A stretch of DNA of 64,000 nt from an uncultured Isoptericola sp. (lineage in GTDB: Bacteria > Actinomycetota > Actinomycetes > Actinomycetales > Cellulomonadaceae). The translations under genes and the position numbers were made by a program. Numbering within the stretch: position 1 is the first letter of the stretch; each line of letters opens with the position of its first letter. The stretch is taken from assembly GCA_947497265.1 (NCBI GenBank), contig CANMFP010000004.1:186001-250000 (forward strand), written 5' to 3'. The notes below the pieces were generated by a model. That model saw only the letters and a program-made list of their open reading frames with translations, was not told where the DNA came from and ran no database searches. Shown here one piece after another: positions 51,975 through 60,540 of the stretch.

Positions 51975-52967
51975 TCAGCCCTCGTCGCGCTGGCGGCGTC
52001 GGCCGCCACCACGGCCACGGCCACGGCCGCCACCGCCGCCACCACGGCCACCCGGTCGGCCGCCCGACCGCGCCTGGCGGTGCGCGCGGACGAACTTCTT
52101 GTAGGCGGTGGTGACCTGGTCGACGGGTCCGTCCATGACGAGGCGGCCTTGGTGCATCCACAGCACGCGGGTGCACATGGCTTCGATGGTGGAGATGGAG
52201 TGGCTGACCAGGAAGACGGTGCCGGCTTGTTGGCGGACCTCTTCGATGCGGGCTTTGGAGCGGGCCTTGAAGGCGGCGTCGCCGGTGGCGAGGGCTTCGT
52301 CGACCATGAGGATGTCGGGGATGGCGGCCGAGCTGATGGCGAAGCGGAGGCGGGCGGCCATGCCGGAGGAGTAGGTCTTCATGGGTAGGTCGACGAAACT
52401 GCCGATGTCGGCGAACTCGACGACCTCGTCGAACTTGTCGTCGATCTGCTTGGGGGTCATGCCCAGGGCCAGGCCGCCGATCTCGATGTTCTTGGAGCCG
52501 GTCATCTGGGGCATGAGGGCTGCGTTGACGCCGAGCAGGGCGGGTTCGCCGTCGACGTAGACGGAGCCGGAGTGGGGTGGGATGAGGCCGGTGATGGCGC
52601 GTAGCAGGGTGGACTTGCCGGAGCCGTTGATCCCGACGATCCCGATGGACTCGCCGTGGCGTGCGGTGAACGACACCCCGCGCACGGCGTGGACCTCGCT
52701 GACCGCACCGACGTGCTGACGCCCCGCCCCGAGCAGCCGCTTGACCAGGCTGCGCCGGACCGGCTCGGCCTTCTCGACAGGCACGCCCGAGCGCTGCGCC
52801 CGCGCCCGCTGCTTGCCTCCGAACACCCGGAAGACGATGTGCAGGTCGTCCACCACCAGGCACGGGTCGCCGAGCGGGATGCTCTCCGCGTGCTGACCGG
52901 CGTCGTCCTCCTCGAGCTCCATGTCGAAGTCGAGGTGGGCGTCGGCCTCGCTCACGTCCTCAGTCAC
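51975..52967 (-). CDS. Polysaccharide/teichoic acid export ABC transporter ATP-binding protein (TagH-like)
   Basis: A 330-residue ATPase of the TagH/RfbB group that powers export of lipid-linked wall polymers. It has Walker A GINGSGKST (112-120), signature YSSGMAARLRFA and Walker B ILMVDEALATGD. An acidic N-terminal extension (about 35 residues) and a Gly/Arg-rich C-terminal tail (about 300-330) are additions. The GTG at 52967 has AGAGG 7 nt upstream and an 8-bp overlap with the permease stop; a further GTG at 52988 is less likely. Codon choice inside the gene differs from its ends (see findings). It works with the permease upstream. Confidence 0.9.
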   Translation of the reverse strand: MTEDVSEADAHLDFDMELEEDDAGQHAESIPLGDPCLVVDDLHIVFRVFGGKQRARAQRSGVPVEKAEPVRRSLVKRLLGAGRQHVGAVSEVHAVRGVSFTARHGESIGIVGINGSGKSTLLRAITGLIPPHSGSVYVDGEPALLGVNAALMPQMTGSKNIEIGGLALGMTPKQIDDKFDEVVEFADIGSFVDLPMKTYSSGMAARLRFAISSAAIPDILMVDEALATGDAAFKARSKARIEEVRQQAGTVFLVSHSISTIEAMCTRVLWMHQGRLVMDGPVDQVTTAYKKFVRAHRQARSGGRPGGRGGGGGGRGRGRGGGRRRQRDEG

Positions 52968-53967
52968 GTCCGTACCTCTCTTCGCCACGCCAGAAGATGA
53001 TGAAGCCCACCACGAAGAACACGACCGCCCAGACGACCCCGAGGATCCACATGATCGGTTCCTGGACGAACGCCTCCTCCTCCATCATGGACGAGCGCCC
53101 CAGATACAGGTAGACGGCGATCGGCTGGTAGGTGAGCACCGGCTCCAACCAGACCTGCACCGACTCCGGGAGCCTGCCGACGTAGTGCGCCAGCGGGAAG
53201 ATCACTCCCGAGCCGTACATGGCGAAACGCAGGACGAACGAGATGATGTTGTCCAGGTCCGGCGTGATGGCCACGGCGCGCGCCATGATGAAGGCGAGCC
53301 CCATGTTGAACACCCACATGAGTGCGACCGCCGGGACGAGGAGCAGCCACTCCCAGGTGATGTGCACGGTGTCGTAGTCGCGTAGCAATCCCGACGCGAG
53401 CACGATGATCCCCATGACGACCAGCGCCGGCAGGAGCGTGGCGAGGTGCGACACCACGTTCGAGATCGGCAGCACCGCGCGGGGGAAGTGCAGCGACCGG
53501 ATCAGGTTGGTGCGCTTGTTGATCGACTGCGCGCCGCCGTTGACGGACTGCTCGACGAAGCGGAACAGGAAGATGCCGATCACGATGAACGCGATCGTGT
53601 TCTCGACACCGCGGCTCGTCCGCAGGATCAGACCGAAGATGATCACGTAGACCGCGGCGTTGAGCACCGGGTTGAGGATCGCCCAGAGCTGCCCGAGGTA
53701 GGTGTTCTGGTTCTTGGCGTACGCGGTCGCCGTGCCGAGCACCCGGATGAAGGCCCACCGCGAGGCGACGTCCTTGACGTAGGACCACAGCGGTGGTCTC
53801 ACGCCCATCTTCGTCAGGCCGTACTGGTCGGCGAGCGCCCGCCGCTCGGCCGACGACATGCCGGGAGTGATCGGTTCGGGTGGCTCCGGCGGGCTGGGCC
53901 GCCCCTCGGGGCGGTCCGGTGTCCCACGGTCACCAGAGGTGGCCCCTGAGGTGATGTCGGTGGTCAC
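52960..53967 (-). CDS. Polysaccharide/teichoic acid export ABC transporter permease (TagG-like)
   Basis: A 335-residue ABC-2-type permease with six helices (residues about 95-325) after a Pro/Gly-rich cytosolic N-terminus. Features include the amphipathic YLGQLWAILNPVLNAAVYVIIF start and the QPIAVYLYLGRS region. With the TagH-like ATPase it should form the channel that flips the finished polymer across the membrane. It is translated from a GTG without an obvious strong Shine-Dalgarno signal and overlaps the ATPase gene by 8 bp. It is divergent from the TagB/F-like gene at 54.1 kb. Confidence 0.9.
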   Translation of the reverse strand: MTTDITSGATSGDRGTPDRPEGRPSPPEPPEPITPGMSSAERRALADQYGLTKMGVRPPLWSYVKDVASRWAFIRVLGTATAYAKNQNTYLGQLWAILNPVLNAAVYVIIFGLILRTSRGVENTIAFIVIGIFLFRFVEQSVNGGAQSINKRTNLIRSLHFPRAVLPISNVVSHLATLLPALVVMGIIVLASGLLRDYDTVHITWEWLLLVPAVALMWVFNMGLAFIMARAVAITPDLDNIISFVLRFAMYGSGVIFPLAHYVGRLPESVQVWLEPVLTYQPIAVYLYLGRSSMMEEEAFVQEPIMWILGVVWAVVFFVVGFIIFWRGEERYGRD

Positions 53968-54110
53968 GAAGGTTTCTTACCTGTCCTTGGGAGGTGCGGC
54001 CGTGGTCTTCCGGCCCCGTCGATCGTACCGTGGCGCCGTCGGTGGCCGACGCCGCCTGCGTGGAATACTCGGTGTGCCATCGGCACCCTGCCCCCCTCAG
54101 GAAGGAACGG

Positions 54111-55370
54111 ATGTCCCCCGTGAGCTCTCCGCGCCGCTCGCCCGTCGATCGAGGCCGTGAACACCTCGGCCGCCTCCTGCTCAAGGTCGGCAGCCTGGCG
54201 AACCGCCTCGTCCGGCAGTCGGTGGTGGGTGAGCCTCCGCTCTTCGACCCCGAGCTCGACGAGCTGCCCCGCTATCCGGTCGTCGTCTACTTCGCCGACC
54301 CGCCCGAGCTGGCCTACCAGATCCAGCAGTGGTTGCCTGTCCTCGAGCAGCTGGCGCAGCACCGCCCGCTCGCGATCGTCAGCCGGAACTGGGGCACGAC
54401 CACGCTGCTGCGCGACTCCACCAGCCTGCCGGTGCTCTTCACGCGCAAGCTCGACGGGCTCCGGCGCATCTACGACCAGATCGACGCCAAGGCGGTCATC
54501 TACGTCAACAACGGCATGCGGAACTTCCAGTCGCTCATCTACCAGCGGGGTCTGCACATCCACGTCAACCACGGCGAGTCGGACAAGATCTCGATGGTCT
54601 CCAACCAGGCCAAGGCGTACGACCACGTCGTGGTGGCGGGTCAGGCGGCCGTGGAGCGGCACCAGCGAGCACTGATCGGCTTCGACCTCGAACGCCTCGA
54701 GGTGTGCGGCCGTCCGCAGCTCGACCTGCAGGTCGAGCCGGTGCTCGCCCCGGTCGCCGGCCGACGGACGGTGCTGTACGCACCGACCTGGTCGGGCGAG
54801 GACGACGCCAACAACTACACGTCGCTCGACCGCTACGGGGTGGCGATCGTCCGCACCCTGCTCGCCCGTGACGACGTGCGGGTGATCTACAAGCCCCACC
54901 CGCGCGTGCTGACGACCGACGACAAGGCGGTGGCGGCAGCCCACGCCACGATCAGGCGGCTGCTCGCCGACCAGGACCCTGCCGCCGGTCACGCCATGCC
55001 CTTCGAGGAGAACATCCTCGGGCTCTTCGACGGCGTGGACCTCCTGGTCACCGACATCTCCTCGGTAGGCCTCGACTTCCTGTACCTGCGCCCGGACGCA
55101 CCGATCGTGCTCACCGACCGGCGCTCCGACCGCGAGCGCCTTCTTGCCGACGCCCCGATCGCCGGGGCCGTGGACGTCGTCGACGACGAGTCCGTCGCCG
55201 ACCTCACGGCACTCCTCGCGGCGAACCTGGCGGACGACCCCCGTCACGAGGCCCGAGCCGGCATGCGCGACCACTACTTCGGCTTCGCGCGAGGCGAGAG
55301 CAGCCGTCGATTCCTGGACTTCGTCGTCGGCTGCGTGGACCGTCGGGACGCCCTGATCCTCAGCGACTGA
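54111..55370 (+). CDS. CDP-glycerol glycerophosphotransferase family protein (TagB-like)
   Basis: A 419-residue transferase. The catalytic His is His154 in VNHGESDKISMVSNQAKAYD, the phosphate-binding loop is VIYKPHPRVL, and the DYSS-type site is VTDISSVGLDFLYL. The single-domain size fits TagB-like primases that add the first polyol-phosphate to the linkage unit, but polymerase activity is not excluded. GGAAGG lies 5 nt before the ATG; the open frame starts earlier but without support. It overlaps the end of the next, convergent gene by 11 bp. Confidence 0.85.
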   Translation: MSPVSSPRRSPVDRGREHLGRLLLKVGSLANRLVRQSVVGEPPLFDPELDELPRYPVVVYFADPPELAYQIQQWLPVLEQLAQHRPLAIVSRNWGTTTLLRDSTSLPVLFTRKLDGLRRIYDQIDAKAVIYVNNGMRNFQSLIYQRGLHIHVNHGESDKISMVSNQAKAYDHVVVAGQAAVERHQRALIGFDLERLEVCGRPQLDLQVEPVLAPVAGRRTVLYAPTWSGEDDANNYTSLDRYGVAIVRTLLARDDVRVIYKPHPRVLTTDDKAVAAAHATIRRLLADQDPAAGHAMPFEENILGLFDGVDLLVTDISSVGLDFLYLRPDAPIVLTDRRSDRERLLADAPIAGAVDVVDDESVADLTALLAANLADDPRHEARAGMRDHYFGFARGESSRRFLDFVVGCVDRRDALILSD

Positions 55371-56622
55371 GCTCGCGCTCGATGCGCGCGACCTCCCGGT
55401 CCCGGACGGCCATGAGGTCCTCGCACGCCGCCACGAACCGGCGCGTCGCCGCTCCCGGCGTCGTGTCGCCGAGGTAGTGCTCGCGCAACCGCAGCCGTTC
55501 GCTGCGGGTCGGGTCGTCGCGCACCTCCCGGTCGACGAGCTCGAGAAGCTGCTCGAGCCCTTCCACGGGCAGTGCCGGCGCCAGGTCGAGCAGCGGGCTC
55601 GTGGCGATCATCGCCGCACCCGCGGGCCGGGTGACGACGATCGGCGCCCCCGTCGCGAGCCAGTCCATCGCGACGCCCGAGACGTCGCACACGAGCAGGT
55701 CCGCGTCGGCGAAGGCCGGTCCCACGTCCCGGTGGGTGTCGGTGGCGTGCGGCTTCGCTCCCGCCGGTGCCGGCACCGAGCCCAGGTACTCCCGGATCGC
55801 CGCGTCGGCGTCACCGTACGCCGCGTCACGCACGCCGGTCAGGGGGTGCGGGCGGTACACCACCCGGTAGCGCCCTGACTCCACGAGGGTCCGGACCAGG
55901 CGCAGACCGTGGGTGGCCACCGAGCCGTACTCGGCGGACGGCTGGCCGCCCTCCCACGTCGGCGCGTAGAGGATCGTCGGCACCGGTCCCCGCTGCGTCT
56001 CCGAGCGGAGCCGCAGCTGACCGTCGAGCTGAGGGCGCCCGACCGGCACGCAGCGCGCGTGGGCGTCGTAGAGCGTGCTGAAGCGTGCCATCCGCTCGAC
56101 GGCGGCCTGACCCGCGACGAAGGAGAAGTCGTAGGCCTTGGTCTGGTTCGACACCGTGACGACCTTGTCGCTGTCACCGTGCATGAGCGAGGCGTGGACG
56201 AGGCTCCCGAACCGGAGGCACGTGAAGTTCTCGGGATTGTGGTTCACGTACAGCGCCAGCCTGGTCGTCGAGCGACCCAGAACGTCGTCGAGCGTCGTGT
56301 AGTGCGCCACCGTGCGGACGGCCAGGCCGGAGTCGCGCCGCACCGCGGCAGCCGTGCGCGAGTCCCGCGTGACGACCACGACGGGGTGCTCGGCGTCGAG
56401 CGCCCGCAACGCCTCGTACCACTGCTCGAGCTGGTAGAGCGCTTCCGGGGTGTCCGCGAAGTACACCAGCACCTCGTAGGGCCAGGACGTGCCGAGCAGC
56501 GCCGCGTCCTCGCCGCGACCGTCGGGCGTCCCGGCCGGCAGCAGGCCGAACCGGCGGATGACCTGACCGCCGGCAGACCGGATCCGACGGCGGAACGTGG
56601 CACCACGAGGGGTGGCGGGCAT
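55360..56622 (-). CDS. CDP-glycerol glycerophosphotransferase family protein (TagB/TagF-like)
   Basis: A 420-residue paralogue of the protein at 22496-23809, similar along its whole length (RRFGLLPAGTPDGRGED, LMHGDSDKVVTVSNQTKAYD, VYRPHPLTGVRDAAYGDAD). The usual TDYSS site is VCDVSGVAMDWL here and VCDISAAATEWL in the paralogue, so both may use a variant substrate site. It lies next to, and convergent with, the TagB-like gene. It is probably co-transcribed with the GT4 gene upstream, whose stop is 19 bp away. Confidence 0.84.
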   Translation of the reverse strand: MPATPRGATFRRRIRSAGGQVIRRFGLLPAGTPDGRGEDAALLGTSWPYEVLVYFADTPEALYQLEQWYEALRALDAEHPVVVVTRDSRTAAAVRRDSGLAVRTVAHYTTLDDVLGRSTTRLALYVNHNPENFTCLRFGSLVHASLMHGDSDKVVTVSNQTKAYDFSFVAGQAAVERMARFSTLYDAHARCVPVGRPQLDGQLRLRSETQRGPVPTILYAPTWEGGQPSAEYGSVATHGLRLVRTLVESGRYRVVYRPHPLTGVRDAAYGDADAAIREYLGSVPAPAGAKPHATDTHRDVGPAFADADLLVCDVSGVAMDWLATGAPIVVTRPAGAAMIATSPLLDLAPALPVEGLEQLLELVDREVRDDPTRSERLRLREHYLGDTTPGAATRRFVAACEDLMAVRDREVARIERELSR

Positions 56623-56640
56623 GGGTCTCCTGAGGTCGGT

Positions 56641-58128
56641 TCAGCGGGGGGCGCGCCGCAGCATACCGGCCATGCGCCGCACCAGGTTGCGCTCGGCCGA
56701 CGGTGCCGACACCGGTGCCGGCGACGTCGCCGGCACCGGACGGCGACGCTCGACGTCCGCGAAGACGTCCGCCCATCGCGCCACGACGGCAGGTGCGGCG
56801 TACTTCTGCGCCGTCGTCATCGCGGCACGTCGCATGCTCTCCATCGCGGCGTCGTCGAGCGTGACGAACCGTTCGATCGCCTCGGCCAGGGCGTCGATGT
56901 CGCCCTGCGGCACGAGGAACCCGTCCACGCCGTCGGTGATGATGTCCGCCGGGCCGTAGCGGATGTCGTACGCGATGGGGACACAACCTCGTGCCATCGC
57001 CTCGGCGAAGACGAGCGGGAGCCCTTCGGCACGGCTCGTCAGCACCAGGAACGAGGCGTCGGCGAGCCGTTCGGCGGCGCCCCGGACGAACCCGCGCATC
57101 GTCACTCCGGGGACCTTGGCGGCGATCCGCTCCAGCTTCTCGCGATCAGGTCCGTCGCCGTAGACGTCGAGGGTGATGTCGAGCCCCGTCCGGGCGGCCG
57201 CCCGCTGCACGCCTCGGATCGCGTGCGGGACGCGCTTGCGGCCGTTCAGGCTGGCGAGCATGGCGCCGGCCAGACGGTCGGCTCGCGTGGGGTCGCTGCC
57301 CGGCGGAAGCTCGGTGCTGTTGGGGATGACGAAGGTGTTGTCGCGCGACCCGACCCGGTCCAGCACGTCGCGCCGTTGCCCCTCGGTGAGGAACACGATC
57401 GCGTCGAAGTCGTCGACGTGCTCGATGAGCGGCGCCCGGGTCCGCGAGAGCGGTCCGTGCGGGTCCGTCGCACCGGCCGTCAGGTGCGCCCCGTGCACGA
57501 GCTGCGCCGTGTACACGCCCGGCCGCCGGAGGCTGGCGAAGAACTTCGTCAGCGACTTGCTGTCGACGACGACGTGGGCGGGCTCCTCGGGGAGCACGTG
57601 GTCGATCCACATCCGGTACACGGCCCAGACGGAGCCCCACGAGCGGCCCTCGCGCCCGTCCCGGGTGTACAACGTGACCTGCCGTCCGGTGTCGTGTCGC
57701 TCGTCGACCGCCGCGAGCGTGCCGTCCCTGCGGAAGTGCAGCTCCCGCAGCGAGTTGCCGTCCTCGTCCTCCTCGACGCGCACGCGCTCCCCGGGCTCTC
57801 CCTGCGGGCGGGCCGTCGGCACGGCGCCGGGCTTCGGCGCGACCCGGTCGTCGGGCAGTGCGCGGACGTCCTCCCAGACGTTGTGCAGGGTGACGCCCGG
57901 GATCAGCTCACCGCGCTCGATGAGCCTGGCCTGCATCGACTCGACGTCGAGCGTGGCGGAGAAGGTCAAGATCCGGACCGACACCCCCGCTTCCTCGACG
58001 AAGGTCCGTGACCGGCGCAGGAGCGCCGACGTCATACCGCCGTAGGCGGAGGGGATCGACCAGGTGGCGGCGGCGTAGCTTCCCTGCGGGAACGTGGCGT
58101 CCGTGCGGCGTCCGGAGGTTCTGGGCAC
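56641..58128 (-). CDS. Glycosyltransferase family 4-type protein
   Basis: A 495-residue GT-B glycosyltransferase. The N-terminal half has an AYGGMTSALLRRSRTF glycine-rich acceptor loop. The C-terminal donor half has YGDGPDREKLE, MRGFVRGAAERLADASFLVL and the EX7E motif in SRAEGLPLVFAEAMARGCVPI. A central insert (residues about 90-150) is acidic and variable, as in TarM-like or poly-glycosyltransferases that decorate teichoic acid. The start at 58128 follows a TACGAT box by 6 nt; an ATG 57 nt upstream is possible. Substrate unknown. Confidence 0.83.
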   Translation of the reverse strand: MPRTSGRRTDATFPQGSYAAATWSIPSAYGGMTSALLRRSRTFVEEAGVSVRILTFSATLDVESMQARLIERGELIPGVTLHNVWEDVRALPDDRVAPKPGAVPTARPQGEPGERVRVEEDEDGNSLRELHFRRDGTLAAVDERHDTGRQVTLYTRDGREGRSWGSVWAVYRMWIDHVLPEEPAHVVVDSKSLTKFFASLRRPGVYTAQLVHGAHLTAGATDPHGPLSRTRAPLIEHVDDFDAIVFLTEGQRRDVLDRVGSRDNTFVIPNSTELPPGSDPTRADRLAGAMLASLNGRKRVPHAIRGVQRAAARTGLDITLDVYGDGPDREKLERIAAKVPGVTMRGFVRGAAERLADASFLVLTSRAEGLPLVFAEAMARGCVPIAYDIRYGPADIITDGVDGFLVPQGDIDALAEAIERFVTLDDAAMESMRRAAMTTAQKYAAPAVVARWADVFADVERRRPVPATSPAPVSAPSAERNLVRRMAGMLRRAPR

Positions 58129-58134
58129 CGCTCC

Positions 58135-58140
58135 ATCGTA
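58135..58140 (-). promoter_or_regulatory. -10 box TACGAT for a leaderless GT4 transcript
   Basis: TACGAT on the minus strand with 6 nt to the GTG at 58128. This supports the shorter protein. Confidence 0.45.
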
Positions 58141-58240
58141 GTGGCGGACGACACCCGGCAGCACCGACCCGAGCGCCGTGTTCATCCCGGCTCAACCCGC
58201 TGGCCACCGCAGCGTCGCACCTCCGTGCTTCCCTGAGGGC

Positions 58241-59293
58241 GTGAGCGCACTGGTCGAGTCCCCGCTGCAGCTGCTGTGCGCCGTCGAGGCGCATGCCGCC
58301 GGGCACGTCACGCCGTCCGCGACGCGCGGCCGGATCGTGGCGCGGTCCGACGTCCCCACGCTCGCGATCGCCGTCGGTGCCCTGCGCGACCTCGGGCTGC
58401 CCGACGGCCTCGACGTCGCCGTGGGGCCGCCGGGCCGGGCGTTCGGCGACGGTCCCGTGCACCTGGTCGGCGACCCGTTCTCCGGGGTCTTCCAGACCGC
58501 GCTGGCACGCGCCGGCGCTCCGGGTCGCATCGTGGTGGTCGACGACGGCCTGGCGACGCTCGACATGGCCCGGCGGCTCGTCGACGGCGAGCCGATGGTG
58601 CGCCTGTCCACCCCGGCGGGTCCGCTGCGGTACACCCTCGGTGCGGTGACGACGCGGAGGCTGCGCCGCCTGGCGCGAGCCGGTCGGCTGACCGTGTGCA
58701 CCATGCTGCCCCTGGACGACGACCTGGCCGACGCTCTGGGCGCCCTCGGCGTCGATGTCGTCGCGCACGCCTTCGAGTGGCTCGCCTCCCGGCCCGACGC
58801 CGGTGCACCGGCCACGATCGACGAGCCGACGGTCGTGGTCGGTTCCGGCCTGGTCGCCGACCGGCTCGTGCACGCCGACCAGTACGCCGCCTGGCTGGCG
58901 GGCCTCGCCGCCGACGGCCCGGTCCGCTACATCCCGCACCGTCGCCACGACCCCCTGGTCACGGCCCTGTTCGAACGGCTGCCCGGGGTCCGGGTCGACT
59001 CCCCCGGCGCGCCGGTCGAGATCCGCCTGCGCGGGCTCGGCGCCGACCAGCGGGTGGTCTCCCTGCCCTCCACGTCGGCCGTGACCCTCACGCGCCTGCT
59101 GGTGCCCCGCGGTGTCGGCGTGCTGCCGCAGGACGTGCCCGACTCGTGGTGGACGGAGCGCGCCACCCCAGCGCTGCGTGAGCACCTCGGTGTGGCCGCG
59201 GACCTCGCACGTGCCGCGGCCGGGCGGGGCGTCGGCGAGCCTGGGTCCCGTGCCGAGCACCGGTCGGGACCGCGCAGCCGCTCCGTCGCATGA
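58241..59293 (+). CDS. Polysialyltransferase-like glycosyltransferase family protein
   Basis: A 350-residue protein opening VSALVESPLQLLCAVEAH. The ESPLQLL motif is the hallmark of a glycosyltransferase group related to bacterial alpha-2,8-polysialyltransferases and GT52. The C-terminal domain contains VRYIPHRRHDP (Arg/His donor-phosphate site) and SLPSTSAVTL, which correspond to HP and SS motifs of that family. The sialic acid genes needed for a true polysialic acid are absent here, so another charged sugar is likely. The GTG at 58241 follows GAGGGC. It overlaps the next gene by 4 bp. Confidence 0.68.
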   Translation: MSALVESPLQLLCAVEAHAAGHVTPSATRGRIVARSDVPTLAIAVGALRDLGLPDGLDVAVGPPGRAFGDGPVHLVGDPFSGVFQTALARAGAPGRIVVVDDGLATLDMARRLVDGEPMVRLSTPAGPLRYTLGAVTTRRLRRLARAGRLTVCTMLPLDDDLADALGALGVDVVAHAFEWLASRPDAGAPATIDEPTVVVGSGLVADRLVHADQYAAWLAGLAADGPVRYIPHRRHDPLVTALFERLPGVRVDSPGAPVEIRLRGLGADQRVVSLPSTSAVTLTRLLVPRGVGVLPQDVPDSWWTERATPALREHLGVAADLARAAAGRGVGEPGSRAEHRSGPRSRSVA

Positions 59294-60531
59294 CGGGCCT
59301 GCGTGTCCTCGCGGTCGCCGACTCCGACTCCTACCTCAAGTGGGCGGCGTGGAGCCTCGCCCGGCTCCGGGACGACGGCGGCACCCCGGCGGTCGAGCCG
59401 GTCGCCGTCGTGGTCCGCTCACCCCTGGCCCCGACTCCCGAGCAGGCGCGCGCGGCGGTCGCCGGTACGGGACTGACCACTCCGGCGGTGCTGTCCCCCG
59501 GAGCGGTCGGCCGGCTCGCGGCCACCCACCGGCCCGACGTCGTGCTCATCGCGGCGACCGGGCCGGTCGCCGAGCTCGTGGCACGACGTGTGCTGCGGGC
59601 CACACGGTCCGGACGGCGCCCGGCGCTGGTGACCGGGCTGCCCGGGATGGCGCTGCCGGCCACGCCGCACGGCACCGGGTGGCGCCGCTGGGCCGACGCG
59701 TTCGTGGTGCACGGCCGCCACGAGGCCGATCCCTACCGTGCCGCGTTCGCCCGGCACGGCGCCGCCCCGCACGTCGTGCTGTCCCGGCTGCCGTTCCTCG
59801 ACGCGGCGGCCGATCACGCCGCCCCTGCCGGTGCTCCGCCGTCGGGCACGCCGTCGCGCACGTCGCCACGACGCGTCCCGGGGACCCCGCACCGCGTGGT
59901 CGTGGCCGCGCAGGCCAAGGTACCGGCCACCCGCGACCAGCGGGTCCGGCTGCTCGACGGGCTGGCGCGCCTCGCCGACGACGGCTACGAGATCACGGTC
60001 AAGCTGCGGGCACGCGCGGGCGAGCGCCAGACGCACAACGAGCCCCACCCGCTCGACGTGCTGTGGACGGCCGAGCACCGGCGGCTCGGCAGGTCCGCCG
60101 ACGAGGTGGGCTTCGCCGTCGGCCCGATGTCCGACCACCTCACCCCCGGCACGGCTCTGCTGACCGTCAGCTCGACGGCCGGGCTGGAGTCGCTCGCGCG
60201 CGGCTTGCCGACGGTCTTCCTCGCCGACTTCGGGGTGGGCCGCGAACAGCTCAACGAGGCGTACCTCGGGTCCGGGTGCCTGTACCGGCTGGACGAGGTC
60301 GCCGCCGTCCTGCGCGCCGGCGGACCGACCCCCGACCCCGCGTGGTGCGAGGACGGGTACCTGCACCGCGGCGACGACCTGGGACCGGCCGTGCGCGCGC
60401 TCGCCGAGCAGGCCCGGACCGGGACCCTCGAGGCGCGGGACGCCGTCGTGCCCTGGTCGTGGCCGCGGTACCTGTGGTCGACCACGCGCTCGGCGCTCCC
60501 CGTGGCGCTCTCCGCCCGCCTCACCCGCTGA
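59290..60531 (+). CDS. DUF6716-like putative glycosyltransferase
   Basis: A 413-residue protein with a GT-B-like layout. The N-terminal half opens LRVLAVADSDSYLKWAAWSL, and the C-terminal half has VVVAAQAKVPATRDQRVRLL, ITVKLRARAGERQTHNEPHP and TVSSTAGLESLARGLPTVFL. The latter resembles the donor-binding SSTA/E region of polysaccharide transferases. I associate it with the DUF6716 group, which travels with polysialyltransferase-like genes; this naming is from memory of the N-terminal pattern. It is coupled by ATGA to the preceding gene and ends 9 bp from a convergent GT2 gene. Confidence 0.65.
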   Translation: MTGLRVLAVADSDSYLKWAAWSLARLRDDGGTPAVEPVAVVVRSPLAPTPEQARAAVAGTGLTTPAVLSPGAVGRLAATHRPDVVLIAATGPVAELVARRVLRATRSGRRPALVTGLPGMALPATPHGTGWRRWADAFVVHGRHEADPYRAAFARHGAAPHVVLSRLPFLDAAADHAAPAGAPPSGTPSRTSPRRVPGTPHRVVVAAQAKVPATRDQRVRLLDGLARLADDGYEITVKLRARAGERQTHNEPHPLDVLWTAEHRRLGRSADEVGFAVGPMSDHLTPGTALLTVSSTAGLESLARGLPTVFLADFGVGREQLNEAYLGSGCLYRLDEVAAVLRAGGPTPDPAWCEDGYLHRGDDLGPAVRALAEQARTGTLEARDAVVPWSWPRYLWSTTRSALPVALSARLTR

Positions 60532-60540
60532 GTCCGGGCG

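Noticed and set aside
51978-52070. The GCCACC/GGCCAC-rich DNA as a separate minisatellite
   Set aside because: It is in frame and encodes the Gly/Arg tail of the export ATPase with the stop codon at its end, so it is part of the gene.
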